From contig PKYZ01000510.1 in assembly GCA_003132865.1 (NCBI GenBank), forward strand, positions 1 through 12,367: a stretch of 12,367 nucleotides of DNA, in the 5' to 3' direction. The notes under the pieces are model-generated. The model made no database searches. It saw nothing but the letters and a program-made list of their open reading frames with translations, and was not told the origin of the DNA. The translations under genes and the position numbers were made by a program. Positions 1-6,432 of this stretch are shown piece after piece; position 1 is the stretch's first letter; every line of letters begins with the position of its first letter. This DNA is from Bryobacterales bacterium. Lineage in GTDB: Bacteria > Acidobacteriota > Terriglobia > Bryobacterales > Bryobacteraceae.

Positions 1-106
1 TGACGCGCGTTTTGCCGCTGCCCGCTCCGGCCAGAATCAGCAGGGGGCCTTCGGTGCAGGCGACGGCTTCACGTTGTTGAGGGTTGAGACCCTTAAGAAA
101 GTCCAT
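1..106 (-). CDS. uvrD: UvrD/PcrA/Rep-type DNA helicase, N-terminal fragment
   Basis: Superfamily 1A 3'-5' DNA helicase of DNA repair and replication restart, cut by the window edge after 35 codons. The fragment opens with [15 protein letters not shown], which matches the Q-motif region at the start of UvrD, PcrA and Rep. It continues into a complete Walker A loop, AGAGSGKT at residues 26-33, where Lys32 would bind ATP phosphate. The ATG at 106-104 is the only start that gives this sequence: an upstream ATG at 134 is in another frame. The gene is divergent from the membrane glycosyltransferase-like gene and has its own candidate promoter at 126-134. Thirty-five residues cannot separate UvrD, PcrA and Rep, so the symbol is a family label. 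The class assignment itself is firm. Confidence 0.87.
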   Translation of the reverse strand, partial: MDFLKGLNPQQREAVACTEGPLLILAGAGSGKTRV

Positions 107-125
107 GGCGAGCGGGACTCTTCGA

Positions 126-134
126 ATTTTACCA
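126..134 (-). promoter_or_regulatory. Extended -10 promoter element for the helicase gene
   Basis: Read on the minus strand, this is TGGTAAAAT: a TGn extension followed by TAAAAT, five of six matches to the TATAAT consensus. A start of transcription about seven bases downstream would leave a leader of roughly 12 nt before the ATG at 106. No strong -35 is seen. The expected -35 position falls inside the hairpin at 143-160. This is a consensus match only. Confidence 0.45.
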
Positions 135-142
135 TGCGTGGC

Positions 143-160
143 GCACGCACTCTTGCGTGC
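143..160. promoter_or_regulatory. Perfect 7-bp inverted repeat over the helicase -35 region
   Basis: GCACGCA and TGCGTGC pair perfectly around a 4-nt CTCT loop. The repeat covers the place where the -35 of the helicase promoter should lie, so it could be an operator. It also contains the GTG at 157 that would otherwise be a start for the + strand gene, which argues against that start. There is no T-run, so it is not a good intrinsic terminator. Confidence 0.4.
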
Positions 161-234
161 CGGCCCCCCGAGGGCACCCCCGACTTTCCGGGACGCAAGC
201 TAAACTAAACGTCTCAAGCGCTGGGAGCTTCCGT

Positions 235-1857
235 TTGCGCAGATTCCTCTTCTTATCGCTGTACTCCCTGATGGCCGTGGCGGCGGCCTTGCTCGCCATC
301 CGGCTTGTAGTGGGACCGTTTCGTTCCGGGCTGGTCACGGTGAATTCTCCGGTAAATGCCGGGGCTGCCGTCGCGGTCTCGTTCGTGCTGCTGGCCTTGA
401 TTGCCGCGAAGAATCCGGCCGGCCCGCTGCCGGAGTCGTGCACCGCCCGCGCGCTTCCCAGGCCCGTCTGGGTGGATCTGACCGTCCTGGTAGCGGCCAC
501 GGCACTCGCGTTTTGGCGCAACCTGGGATCGCCGTTTGTGTACGACGACTATGGGCACATAGTGCAGACCTCCCACGCCACCTGGCGTATTCTGGCGGAT
601 GCGTTCCAACGTGAGCCCGGCGGGCACGGACTCTTCTTTCGCCCGGTCGGATTCATATCTTACTGGCTCGACTACCGGTGGGCGGGCGGCCATGCTGTTC
701 GCTGGCACCTGTGGAGCCTGACCGCGCATGCCGCCAACACTTGCCTGGTGTATCTCCTTGTGAGGCGGCTCGGGATGCGGCGCGCGGCGGCATTGGTCGC
801 GGCGCTGCTCTTTGCGCTGCACGGATCGCGCGCGGAAACTGTCGCCTGGACGGATGCGCGCTTCGACCTGCTGGCCACATTCTTCGTCTTGTGCGCGATG
901 TTGGCCGTATTGGAACATTGCTGCACGAGCCGGCGTGTGTTCTATGTCCCGTTGGCCGTCTGCGCGGCGTTGGCCGTGTACACCAAGGAATCGGCATTCT
1001 GTTTGCCGTTGCTGCCGGTCGCGCTGCTGCCTTGCTTGCCGCGGGCGCAATGGAGGCGCGCCATCGCGGCGAGTCTGGCGCTCGGCTCGGTCTGCGCCGT
1101 TCTCTTCGCTTACCGTTGGTGGGCGCTCGGCGGAATCGGCGGATATGCCGACCGCACGGGCGTCAGCGCGGTCTGGCACTCGCGGCCGCTGCATACCTCG
1201 GAGGCGCTGTTTTTCCGGCAATGGGCCTTCCTGTTTCTTCCGGTGAACTGGTCGGTGCCGCTGGAGTGGTGGCTGCGCGCGGCCGCAGCCGGCTTCCTGG
1301 CGATGCTGGCCGCTTGCGCGGCGCGTGGCGGGACATGGCTCGGATCGCGGGCGCGTCTCCTGGCGGGCCTCGCGTTTCTGCTGGCCGCGGTCATACCGAT
1401 CCAGCATCTCTTGATGTTCCAGCCCGATTTTGCGGGCGCCCGGGTTCTGTACCTGCCGCTTGCCGGACTCGCTATTTTCTGGGCCGCCTTGATGGAGCGC
1501 TCCGCCAAGAGCAAGCTCACCTGGGCGATGGCTGCGGTTCTGATCGCATTCAACGTGGCGGCGCTCGAGCACAACTTGCAGCCGTGGCGGACCACTCCGG
1601 CCGCCGCCGCCGCGGCTTGCCGCGCGCTGGGACGGGAACTGGCCAAAGATCCGCGGCCCGCGTTCGTAAGCGGTTTGCCCGACAGACTTCAGGGCGCCTA
1701 CTTTCTCTCCAACGGATTCCCGGAATGCGTGGAGATGAACTCGGGTCAACCGGCCGCGCGCGTGCATGTCGTGGGTGGGACTTCGGAGTCAGTGCCACCT
1801 AACGCGCGCCGCTTCGTCTGGAACCAGGAGCAAGGCCGCCTGGAAGAACGGCGCTAG
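235..1857 (+). CDS. GT-C fold membrane glycosyltransferase-like protein (PMT/TMTC type)
   Basis: Polytopic membrane protein resembling the GT-C glycosyltransferases (protein O-mannosyltransferase / TMTC class), which move sugar from a lipid-phosphate donor outside the membrane. From the TTG start, YDDYGH at 103-108 falls in the first extracytoplasmic loop, where GT-C enzymes carry their acidic catalytic pair. FRPV (135-138) and a block at about 192-217 with LLFALHGSRAETVAW and DLLATFF match the TMTC-type core. The usual HP in that block is HG here. About ten hydrophobic segments follow, and the C-terminal 90 residues are soluble. No TPR repeats are present. The start is uncertain. A TTG at 235 has GGGAG seven bases upstream and begins directly at the first membrane segment. 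The alternative GTG at 157 adds 26 unlikely residues, has no ribosome site and lies in a hairpin. The acceptor and sugar are unknown. Confidence 0.75.
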   Translation: MRRFLFLSLYSLMAVAAALLAIRLVVGPFRSGLVTVNSPVNAGAAVAVSFVLLALIAAKNPAGPLPESCTARALPRPVWVDLTVLVAATALAFWRNLGSPFVYDDYGHIVQTSHATWRILADAFQREPGGHGLFFRPVGFISYWLDYRWAGGHAVRWHLWSLTAHAANTCLVYLLVRRLGMRRAAALVAALLFALHGSRAETVAWTDARFDLLATFFVLCAMLAVLEHCCTSRRVFYVPLAVCAALAVYTKESAFCLPLLPVALLPCLPRAQWRRAIAASLALGSVCAVLFAYRWWALGGIGGYADRTGVSAVWHSRPLHTSEALFFRQWAFLFLPVNWSVPLEWWLRAAAAGFLAMLAACAARGGTWLGSRARLLAGLAFLLAAVIPIQHLLMFQPDFAGARVLYLPLAGLAIFWAALMERSAKSKLTWAMAAVLIAFNVAALEHNLQPWRTTPAAAAAACRALGRELAKDPRPAFVSGLPDRLQGAYFLSNGFPECVEMNSGQPAARVHVVGGTSESVPPNARRFVWNQEQGRLEERR

Positions 1858-1866
1858 GGTAACACG

Positions 1867-2310
1867 ATGTCTGAGTTGCCATATCTTTTCGTCTACGGCA
1901 CTCTCCGTACTGCTGGCGGCACGGAATGGTCGAGATTTCTGACGGCCGCATCCCGCTTCGTGGGTTCGGGCCGCGCTCATGGCGCGCTGTTCCATTTGGA
2001 CGGCTATCCTGGAATGACAGTCTGTACGGACGACGACGCGTGGGTCACCGGCGAGGTCTGTCTCTTGAATGACCCGTCCTCGGCGTTGCCGTTTCTGGAC
2101 GCCTATGAAGGATGTGGCCCCAGCGATCCTCTGCCGCACGAATTTGAGCGGCAAGCCGTGACTGTCCTCCTGGACAGCGGCCAGGCTGTGGAGGCGTGGG
2201 CATACATCTACGCGCTCGAAACCCAGGGCAAGGCGCGTATAACCTCGGGAGACTATCTCCAGGCGCGCCATCGAGGGCGACGGCCTACTCGCGCTTCGCC
2301 GCCTTCTTGA
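1867..2310 (+). CDS. Gamma-glutamylcyclotransferase-like (AIG2/GGCT fold) protein
   Basis: Small cytoplasmic enzyme of the GGCT/AIG2-like fold. Members release 5-oxoproline from gamma-glutamyl amines or peptides. The family signature YGTLR is at residues 10-14 and forms the substrate-binding loop. Glu81, in LDAYEGC, is at the position of the catalytic acid. The 147-residue length fits the family. An AGGG sits a few bases before the ATG, which follows the stop of the membrane glycosyltransferase-like gene by nine bases, so the two are probably co-transcribed. I see no obvious functional link between them. The C-terminus after about residue 132 is arginine-rich, looks non-native, and overlaps the 3' end of the opposing toxin gene by 58 bases. 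The true substrate cannot be read from the sequence. Confidence 0.85.
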   Translation: MSELPYLFVYGTLRTAGGTEWSRFLTAASRFVGSGRAHGALFHLDGYPGMTVCTDDDAWVTGEVCLLNDPSSALPFLDAYEGCGPSDPLPHEFERQAVTVLLDSGQAVEAWAYIYALETQGKARITSGDYLQARHRGRRPTRASPPS

Positions 2311-2576
2311 AAGCCCGCGTCTGATCTGTGGAATATGTGCAGGATCTCTGTCCCGCGGCGCGTCCTGCGGTAGTAGATGAGGTATTTGCCGGCTGGAAAA
2401 CACTTCACCCTTGCGGCGATCTCATCCGCAGGCCTGCCGGCATCCGGGTGTTCGCCCACTAGCCAGAACCGGTCGATGATGCTGTCGATGAGCCGGTCCG
2501 CGTCGTCCGGACCTGCCCGCTGAGCCCAGCAGAGAAAGATCTCGTCGAGGTCGAGTTCCGCGTCCCCTCGAGACAC
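2253..2576 (-). CDS. ParE/RelE-superfamily toxin
   Basis: Toxin of a type II toxin-antitoxin pair. ParE members poison DNA gyrase and RelE members cleave mRNA; the target here is not determinable. Family features are AELDLDEIF near the N-terminus, HPDAGRP (43-49) before the beta-sheet, YLIYYR (65-70) and ILHIFH (78-83). Translation begins at a GTG nine bases after the antitoxin stop and in the same frame, so coupling is likely. No other start is available. The tail after residue 84 looks unlike ParE and reads through into the end of the opposing cyclotransferase gene. A one-base shift near residue 84 would instead give a lysine-rich tail (TRAFKKAAKRE) ending at 2285, which looks more natural. 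The C-terminus may therefore be frameshifted. Confidence 0.78.
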   Translation of the reverse strand: MSRGDAELDLDEIFLCWAQRAGPDDADRLIDSIIDRFWLVGEHPDAGRPADEIAARVKCFPAGKYLIYYRRTRRGTEILHIFHRSDAGFQEGGEARVGRRPRWRAWR

Positions 2577-2585
2577 GATACCGCG

Positions 2586-2927
2586 TCACTGGGCGGAGAC
2601 TTCGTGTGCGAGACGCTTGCGCCCTCTCGCCTTCACGCCATCCGCCAACTTCTTCAGACCTTCGCGCCCCTCATATTCCCGGCATTCGCCGGCCTCGACC
2701 GAATCGATGCTCGCCCGGACACGCCAGCGGATGTCTTCGAGTTGCTGCGCGGTCAGATCGGAAAGCACATCCTCGGCTGTGGGCCTGGCGAGCCGTATCG
2801 CTTTAACGTCCTCATCCTCCATCCGCCGCAAGGCTTCCCGGACCACCTCGCTCGCATTGTTGTTGCGCCTTCTCTTCACCTTCTTGCGAACATAGCCCGC
2901 GAGACGCCCGATGTCAATCTTCGACAT
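2586..2927 (-). CDS. ParD-like ribbon-helix-helix antitoxin
   Basis: Partner antitoxin of the ParE-like toxin. NASEVVREALRRMEDED (24-40) is the typical second half of a ParD/CopG ribbon-helix-helix domain, which dimerises and binds operator DNA. The basic KKVKRRR stretch precedes it. The C-terminal part (about 55-113) is charged and should bind and block the toxin. At 113 residues it is longer than the roughly 80-residue ParD standard. The order antitoxin then toxin, with a nine-base gap, is the standard arrangement. The start ATG lies in a 15/15-type tandem repeat that also carries a second, out-of-frame ATG upstream. The gene follows the permease stop by 44 bases on the same strand, so some read-through expression is possible. 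Autoregulation is expected for this family. Confidence 0.8.
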   Translation of the reverse strand: MSKIDIGRLAGYVRKKVKRRRNNNASEVVREALRRMEDEDVKAIRLARPTAEDVLSDLTAQQLEDIRWRVRASIDSVEAGECREYEGREGLKKLADGVKARGRKRLAHEVSAQ

Positions 2928-2947
2928 CGCGCATCTTCGGCATCGCG
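2917..2947 (-). repeat. 16-bp-period tandem repeat spanning the parD-like start codon
   Basis: ATCTTCGACATCGCG (2917-2931) and ATCTTCGGCATCGCG (2933-2947) differ at one base and are spaced 16 bp apart. On the coding strand each copy carries an ATG. The downstream ATG (2927) starts the antitoxin. The upstream one (2943) opens a nine-codon frame that stops at 2914, inside the antitoxin. The repeat could also serve as the antitoxin's own operator. Confidence 0.75.
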
Positions 2948-2951
2948 TATA
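2946..2951 (-). promoter_or_regulatory. Weak -10 candidate for the parDE-like pair
   Basis: TATACG on the minus strand lies about 19 bases before the antitoxin ATG, with only a poor -35 (TAGGCG) 17 bp upstream. Transcription from here would begin near 2939, just after the decoy ATG at 2943-2941. The match is modest. Confidence 0.25.
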
Positions 2952-2971
2952 GCCAGCTCTTTAACGGGCGC

Positions 2972-4129
2972 CTATTCGGCGCGCAGCATCGCGGCCGGAT
3001 CGATCCGCACGGCACTAATTACCGCGGGCAAAGCCGCTACCATCGCGGCCACCAGAATTGTAACCGACGGAACCGCCAGCGCGCCCAAGCCGGTGGCCTT
3101 TACTTCGTAGAACAGCGACTCGATGTAACGCACCGATGCCGTGCCGAGCGCGAGGCCTGCCACCGCTCCCGCGAGCACCATCGCGAAGACCGGAACGGTC
3201 ACCAGCCTCGCGATCGCGCCGGCCTGCGCGCCGATCGCCATGCGAATACCGATTTCGCGCCGCCGTTGCAGCACGGAGTAATCCAACACGCCATAAAGCC
3301 CGACGCCCGCGAGCAACAGCGCGACCACCGCGAAGAACAGCGCCAGCGTGGCCAGCAGCCGTTCGCGAACAGTGTGCCCCTGGTCGATCTGCGTCTGGGT
3401 TTCGATGTTACTGACGCGGAACTCGGGTCGTGCCTTCGTAACCTCCCGGCGCAGCACCGCCGCGAGGCCGGCCGGGTTAGCGCTGGACGTGCGGACAATG
3501 ATCGTCCCCCGGCGCACCGGCTGCAATACGCCCTTACCGTCCACCTGCCGAAACGGAAGATAGGCCACCGCCAGGATCGGTCCGCGCATGTCGAGATAGC
3601 GGACATCGCGGACCAAACCTACGATTTGAAGGCGAAGGCGCGGGCCTTCATCCGACGCTCTCTCGAACCACCTTCCCACGGGATTTTTGCCCTGGAAGAA
3701 TCGCTTCGCGAACGTTTCGCTGACGATGGCCACACCCGGATACGTGTCGCCCGCACGGAAGTCCCTGCCGTCCATGAAGGGCATCTTCATCGCGTCTACC
3801 CAACCGGGCGAGACATTCAAAAAAAAGGCCATGTCTTCGCTTGGAGGACCGCCGTCGACGGCCACGGCGTCATTAGAACTGTACCCGCTGAGGAGCGGCC
3901 AACTGGCCAGCGCGACGGTCTCCACACCCGGCACCGCTCGCAGATTATTCGGCCACTTGGTCCCAAAAGACCGGCGGCTGCGGACTCGCCGTGACCGTAT
4001 CGAGGGTGAGCAGCCGCTCCGCGGACAAGCCGGTGGACTGTTGCGACAACCGCTCGAAGGTGGCCACCAACAGCCCGGCGGCGTATAGCACCAGAAAGCA
4101 GAACGCGGCCTGAACAGCGACGAGTGCAT
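2972..4129 (-). CDS. ADOP-family ABC transporter permease, C-terminal part (out of frame with its N-terminal part)
   Basis: This open frame is the downstream part of the permease beginning at 5633. Its real homology starts near 3960 with LRAVPGVETVALASWPLLSG. The first 55 or so residues from the ATG at 4129 are a shadow of the upstream piece. It then shows the second MacB-like periplasmic domain and the last FtsX-type membrane domain: LATLALFFAVVALLLAGVG, the RRREIGIRMAIGA signature after the first helix, and two more helices. It ends in IDPAAMLRAE, the family's usual C-terminus. On its own it would lack the first three or so helices and the signal region, so separate function is doubtful. 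The reading frame is otherwise clean for over 950 bases. Confidence 0.8.
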   Translation of the reverse strand: MHSSLFRPRSAFWCYTPPGCWWPPSSGCRNSPPACPRSGCSPSIRSRRVRSRRSFGTKWPNNLRAVPGVETVALASWPLLSGYSSNDAVAVDGGPPSEDMAFFLNVSPGWVDAMKMPFMDGRDFRAGDTYPGVAIVSETFAKRFFQGKNPVGRWFERASDEGPRLRLQIVGLVRDVRYLDMRGPILAVAYLPFRQVDGKGVLQPVRRGTIIVRTSSANPAGLAAVLRREVTKARPEFRVSNIETQTQIDQGHTVRERLLATLALFFAVVALLLAGVGLYGVLDYSVLQRRREIGIRMAIGAQAGAIARLVTVPVFAMVLAGAVAGLALGTASVRYIESLFYEVKATGLGALAVPSVTILVAAMVAALPAVISAVRIDPAAMLRAE

Positions 4130-5633
4130 GCATAAGGCGGCGCCGGGAGTGCGGGTCTTCTCCGCCTTTGAGCGCCTTCGCAGGCTTCACGGCCGAGGCC
4201 CGAAGCGCCGGCGCCAGACCAAACAAGAGCGTCACACCGAGCGTCAGCGCCAGCCCGAATCCGAGCACGCGCCAGTCCGCCGGAAGGTACAAACGCACCG
4301 GGTCACCCAGCGGATTCAGCATGCCCACGACGAACGGCGCGGCCCACCAGGCGAAGAGCGCGCCGGCCGAGGCCCCCAGAAAGCCGATCAAGGCGCCTTC
4401 CACCAGGACCAGTTGCACCAGGCGCCATCGTCCCGCGCCGATCGAGACGCGCAGCGCCATCTCGCGCGCCCGCGCCGCCGCCTGAGCGGTCATCAGGTTG
4501 GCGACGTTCGCGCACGCAATCATCAGAACCAATGCCACGAGCACGCCCAGAGCCACCAGCGGGCGGCGATAGTACTTCTGCACCGCGGACAAGCCTGCGC
4601 CTCCCGGCTGCAGCACTACTTTTTGCTTGAGCCAGTCGTCGATGCTCTGTTTGGACATTCCGGCCCAGCCTTTCGCCCGCTCCGCTTCGAACGCCCGCGC
4701 GACCGCGTCCAGTTTGGCGCGCTCGGGTTCGACGGCTATACCGGGCTTCAATCGCGCCAGTGTGCCGTGCCAGGTTGAGTCGGCACGATCAACCGCGGGA
4801 TTCATCATCGTGGGCACGAAGATGTCGGTCACAAATCCGGTCTCAGTGCCGGTGAAAGGTCCTGCGCAGACGCCTACGATCTCGTAGAGGCGCTTCTCCA
4901 TCCGGAATGTGCGCCCAACTACTTTCGGATCCCTTGCAAAGCGGTGGGCCCAGTAGTCCTCGGAGAGCACGGCGTATGGATGCGCGCCCGGCTGGCGGTC
5001 GTCGTTTTCGGTGAGCAGCCGGCCCAGGACGGGCCGCAGTCCGAATGAGCCGAACATCCAGCCGGAAACGTATTGCACGTGCGCTTTCTCGGTTTCCTGG
5101 TCGGAGGCATAGGTCAGGTCTGCCCGGTCGATACCCGAGACGGCGATCAACTCGGCTTGGTCCTTCACCGCGGCGCGCATCAGGCGGAACGCCGGATACG
5201 CCCATCCATCGTAGATATGGGCCTGGCCATCCGCAGCGAGCCGGAATTCCTGGCGCGAGACGGCATAGAGCCGCTCCGGGTTGGCCACCGGCAAAGGCCG
5301 CAGCAGCACGGCGTCGATGAGCCGGAATGCCGCCGTGCATGCTCCCATCCCCAGTGCCAGCGAGAGGATGGCCGCGGTCGAGGTGGCTTTCCGCTTCATG
5401 AGCTGCCGCCAGCCGAAAACGGCGTCGGCGCGCACGGAGTCGAGCCATGCGACTACTCGTACGTCGCGACTATCTTCGCGCTGCCGCAGCGCGGAGCCGA
5501 ATGCCTGGCGGGCTTCGGCGGGGCCGCGGCCCTGCGCGATGGCTTCCTGGATGTGCGCCTCGAATTCTTCGTCGATCTCGCGGCTCAAACGCTCGCCGCG
5601 AAGCACATTTCCGATGCGCGACCAAAACGACAT
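3945..5633 (-). CDS. ADOP-family ABC transporter permease, N-terminal part (truncated by a frameshift)
   Basis: Inner-membrane permease of the MacB/FtsX superfamily, in the duplicated form common in Acidobacteria and usually found without its own ATPase. Residues 1-75 are the soluble N-terminal region (SREIDEEFEAHIQEAIAQG, EARQAFGS). The first membrane helix is at about 85-110, followed by a MacB periplasmic domain and then an FtsX core with REMALRVSIGAGRWRLVQL and PALRAS before the second half starts. A TAA at 3947-3945 ends the frame after VFWDQVAE. Skipping one base at 3947 gives VAE-N-LRAVPGVE and continues to 2972 as one 886-residue protein, a normal length for the family. So one inserted base split the gene. 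It could be a pseudogene, a sequencing error or, less likely, recoding. A GAGG lies 10 bases before the ATG. Confidence 0.88.
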   Translation of the reverse strand: MSFWSRIGNVLRGERLSREIDEEFEAHIQEAIAQGRGPAEARQAFGSALRQREDSRDVRVVAWLDSVRADAVFGWRQLMKRKATSTAAILSLALGMGACTAAFRLIDAVLLRPLPVANPERLYAVSRQEFRLAADGQAHIYDGWAYPAFRLMRAAVKDQAELIAVSGIDRADLTYASDQETEKAHVQYVSGWMFGSFGLRPVLGRLLTENDDRQPGAHPYAVLSEDYWAHRFARDPKVVGRTFRMEKRLYEIVGVCAGPFTGTETGFVTDIFVPTMMNPAVDRADSTWHGTLARLKPGIAVEPERAKLDAVARAFEAERAKGWAGMSKQSIDDWLKQKVVLQPGGAGLSAVQKYYRRPLVALGVLVALVLMIACANVANLMTAQAAARAREMALRVSIGAGRWRLVQLVLVEGALIGFLGASAGALFAWWAAPFVVGMLNPLGDPVRLYLPADWRVLGFGLALTLGVTLLFGLAPALRASAVKPAKALKGGEDPHSRRRLMHALVAVQAAFCFLVLYAAGLLVATFERLSQQSTGLSAERLLTLDTVTASPQPPVFWDQVAE

Positions 5634-5644
5634 ATAACACCGTC

Positions 5645-5684
5645 CTCAGACTTCATAATATACAGACGTCTGAGTATCCGTCTA
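5645..5684 (-). promoter_or_regulatory. Promoter with overlapping palindromic operator for the ADOP permease
   Basis: On the minus strand, TAGACG (5684-5679) and TATATT (5662-5657) are spaced 16 bp apart. TATTAT at 5660-5655 is an alternative -10. Between them lies CAGACGTCTG (5663-5672), a perfect 10-bp palindrome inside a 20-bp stretch with eight of ten paired positions. A further CTCAGAC at 5645-5651 is inverted relative to GTCTGAG at 5668-5674. Many ADOP genes are accompanied by PadR-type regulators, and this may be such a site, but no regulator gene is in the window. Confidence 0.55.
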
Positions 5685-5689
5685 GTTAG

Positions 5690-5956
5690 GTGGAAATCTC
5701 GCCGGGTAGCCTCGGATTGAGCGACAATAAAGAGGCAATGACGGAAGATGAAAAGGAGACGGCAAAGGCGGCTGCGGTCGCCAGCGTCGGTGCCGGTGTC
5801 GGGACTGCCGGCGGCGCGACTGTTGGCGTTTTGGAACTCGCCGCCTGGGGCGTAGCCACCGGTTTCTCGGCTGGCTTGGTGATTGGTATCGGAGCAGCCG
5901 CGGGAGCCGGACTGGCCTACGGGATCTATCGTCTTTTTAGGAAGCGCAAGTCCTGA
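5690..5956 (+). CDS. Small glycine-zipper membrane protein, function unknown
   Basis: A protein of 88 residues that I cannot assign. After an acidic, soluble N-terminus (MTEDEKETAK at 17-26), residues 30-80 are almost wholly hydrophobic and glycine/alanine-rich. They form two likely membrane helices (about 30-50 and 55-80) with GxxxG-type spacing (GAGVGTAGG, GIGAAAGAG). A basic end, RLFRKRKS, should stay in the cytoplasm. GxxxG-rich hairpins of this sort occur in pore-forming or oligomerising small proteins, but that is only a resemblance. The start is uncertain: GTG at 5690 has no ribosome site, while ATG at 5738 (72 residues) has AGAGG only two bases upstream. The gene is divergent from the permease and shares its regulatory region. 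The sequence after the stop is non-coding up to the MazE-like remnant. Confidence 0.55.
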   Translation: MEISPGSLGLSDNKEAMTEDEKETAKAAAVASVGAGVGTAGGATVGVLELAAWGVATGFSAGLVIGIGAAAGAGLAYGIYRLFRKRKS

Positions 5957-6211
5957 CCTCAGGCCGGCCACTTTACCGCCGGGTCGAATGCGTCGTGTGG
6001 GAAACCACTGATCCAGCCAGGCGGGACTGAAGAATTGCGGCGACAAACCGGCTGCGCGATCTGCAAGCTGCTGGTACTCGCCCTGGCTTCCGCGATACGT
6101 TTGGCCGGGTCCGGCAAAGTCGTGAGAATCGGGTACGAGCCGCCGTGCGGGACGCTGCTGCCGCGATGATTGTATGCAGCCGCGTCGCCAATTCAGGAGT
6201 TTAGTTGTTTT

Positions 6212-6432
6212 GTGCGAGTCAAGACTTCGATCACGCTACCCAAGGCACTGCTCGGCAAGCTCGATCGGGTGGACAAAAACCGCTCCGCGCTGCTCGAACG
6301 GGCTGCCCGGGCCTACTGCTCAATTTGGAAAGACAGGCGCGCGACTTGAGAGACATCGAGATCATTAACCGGGCCGCTGACCGCTTGAATCGTGAAGCCA
6401 CGGACACGCTGGATTACCAGCAACTGCCGTGA
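6212..6432 (+). pseudogene. MazE-like/ribbon-helix-helix antitoxin, frameshifted
   Basis: The GTG at 6212 opens a frame reading VRVKTSITLPKALLGKLDRV then DKNRSALLERAARAY, a typical ribbon-helix-helix antitoxin N-terminus. The frame then degrades to a stop within 14 codons. Resuming one frame over after 6316 restores LLNLERQARDLRDIEIINRA and [18 protein letters not shown] up to the stop at 6432. That is the usual C-terminal half of MazE-type partners of PemK/MazF toxins. One base has therefore been lost at about 6316/6317. AGGAG at 6195-6199 is 12 bases before the GTG. The stop overlaps the toxin's GTG in a GTGA, as in intact pairs. The gene is non-functional unless the lost base is a sequencing error. 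Confidence 0.78.

Noticed and set aside
253..1767. Long minus-strand open frame (504 codons)
   Set aside because: It is antisense to the membrane glycosyltransferase-like gene in high-GC DNA, is Arg/Gln-rich without domains, and the + strand frame has clear motifs.
5585..6046. Minus-strand open frame (153 codons) crossing the permease promoter
   Set aside because: It overlaps the permease start and the small membrane gene and has no family pattern. Only its first part is kept, as a weak remnant.
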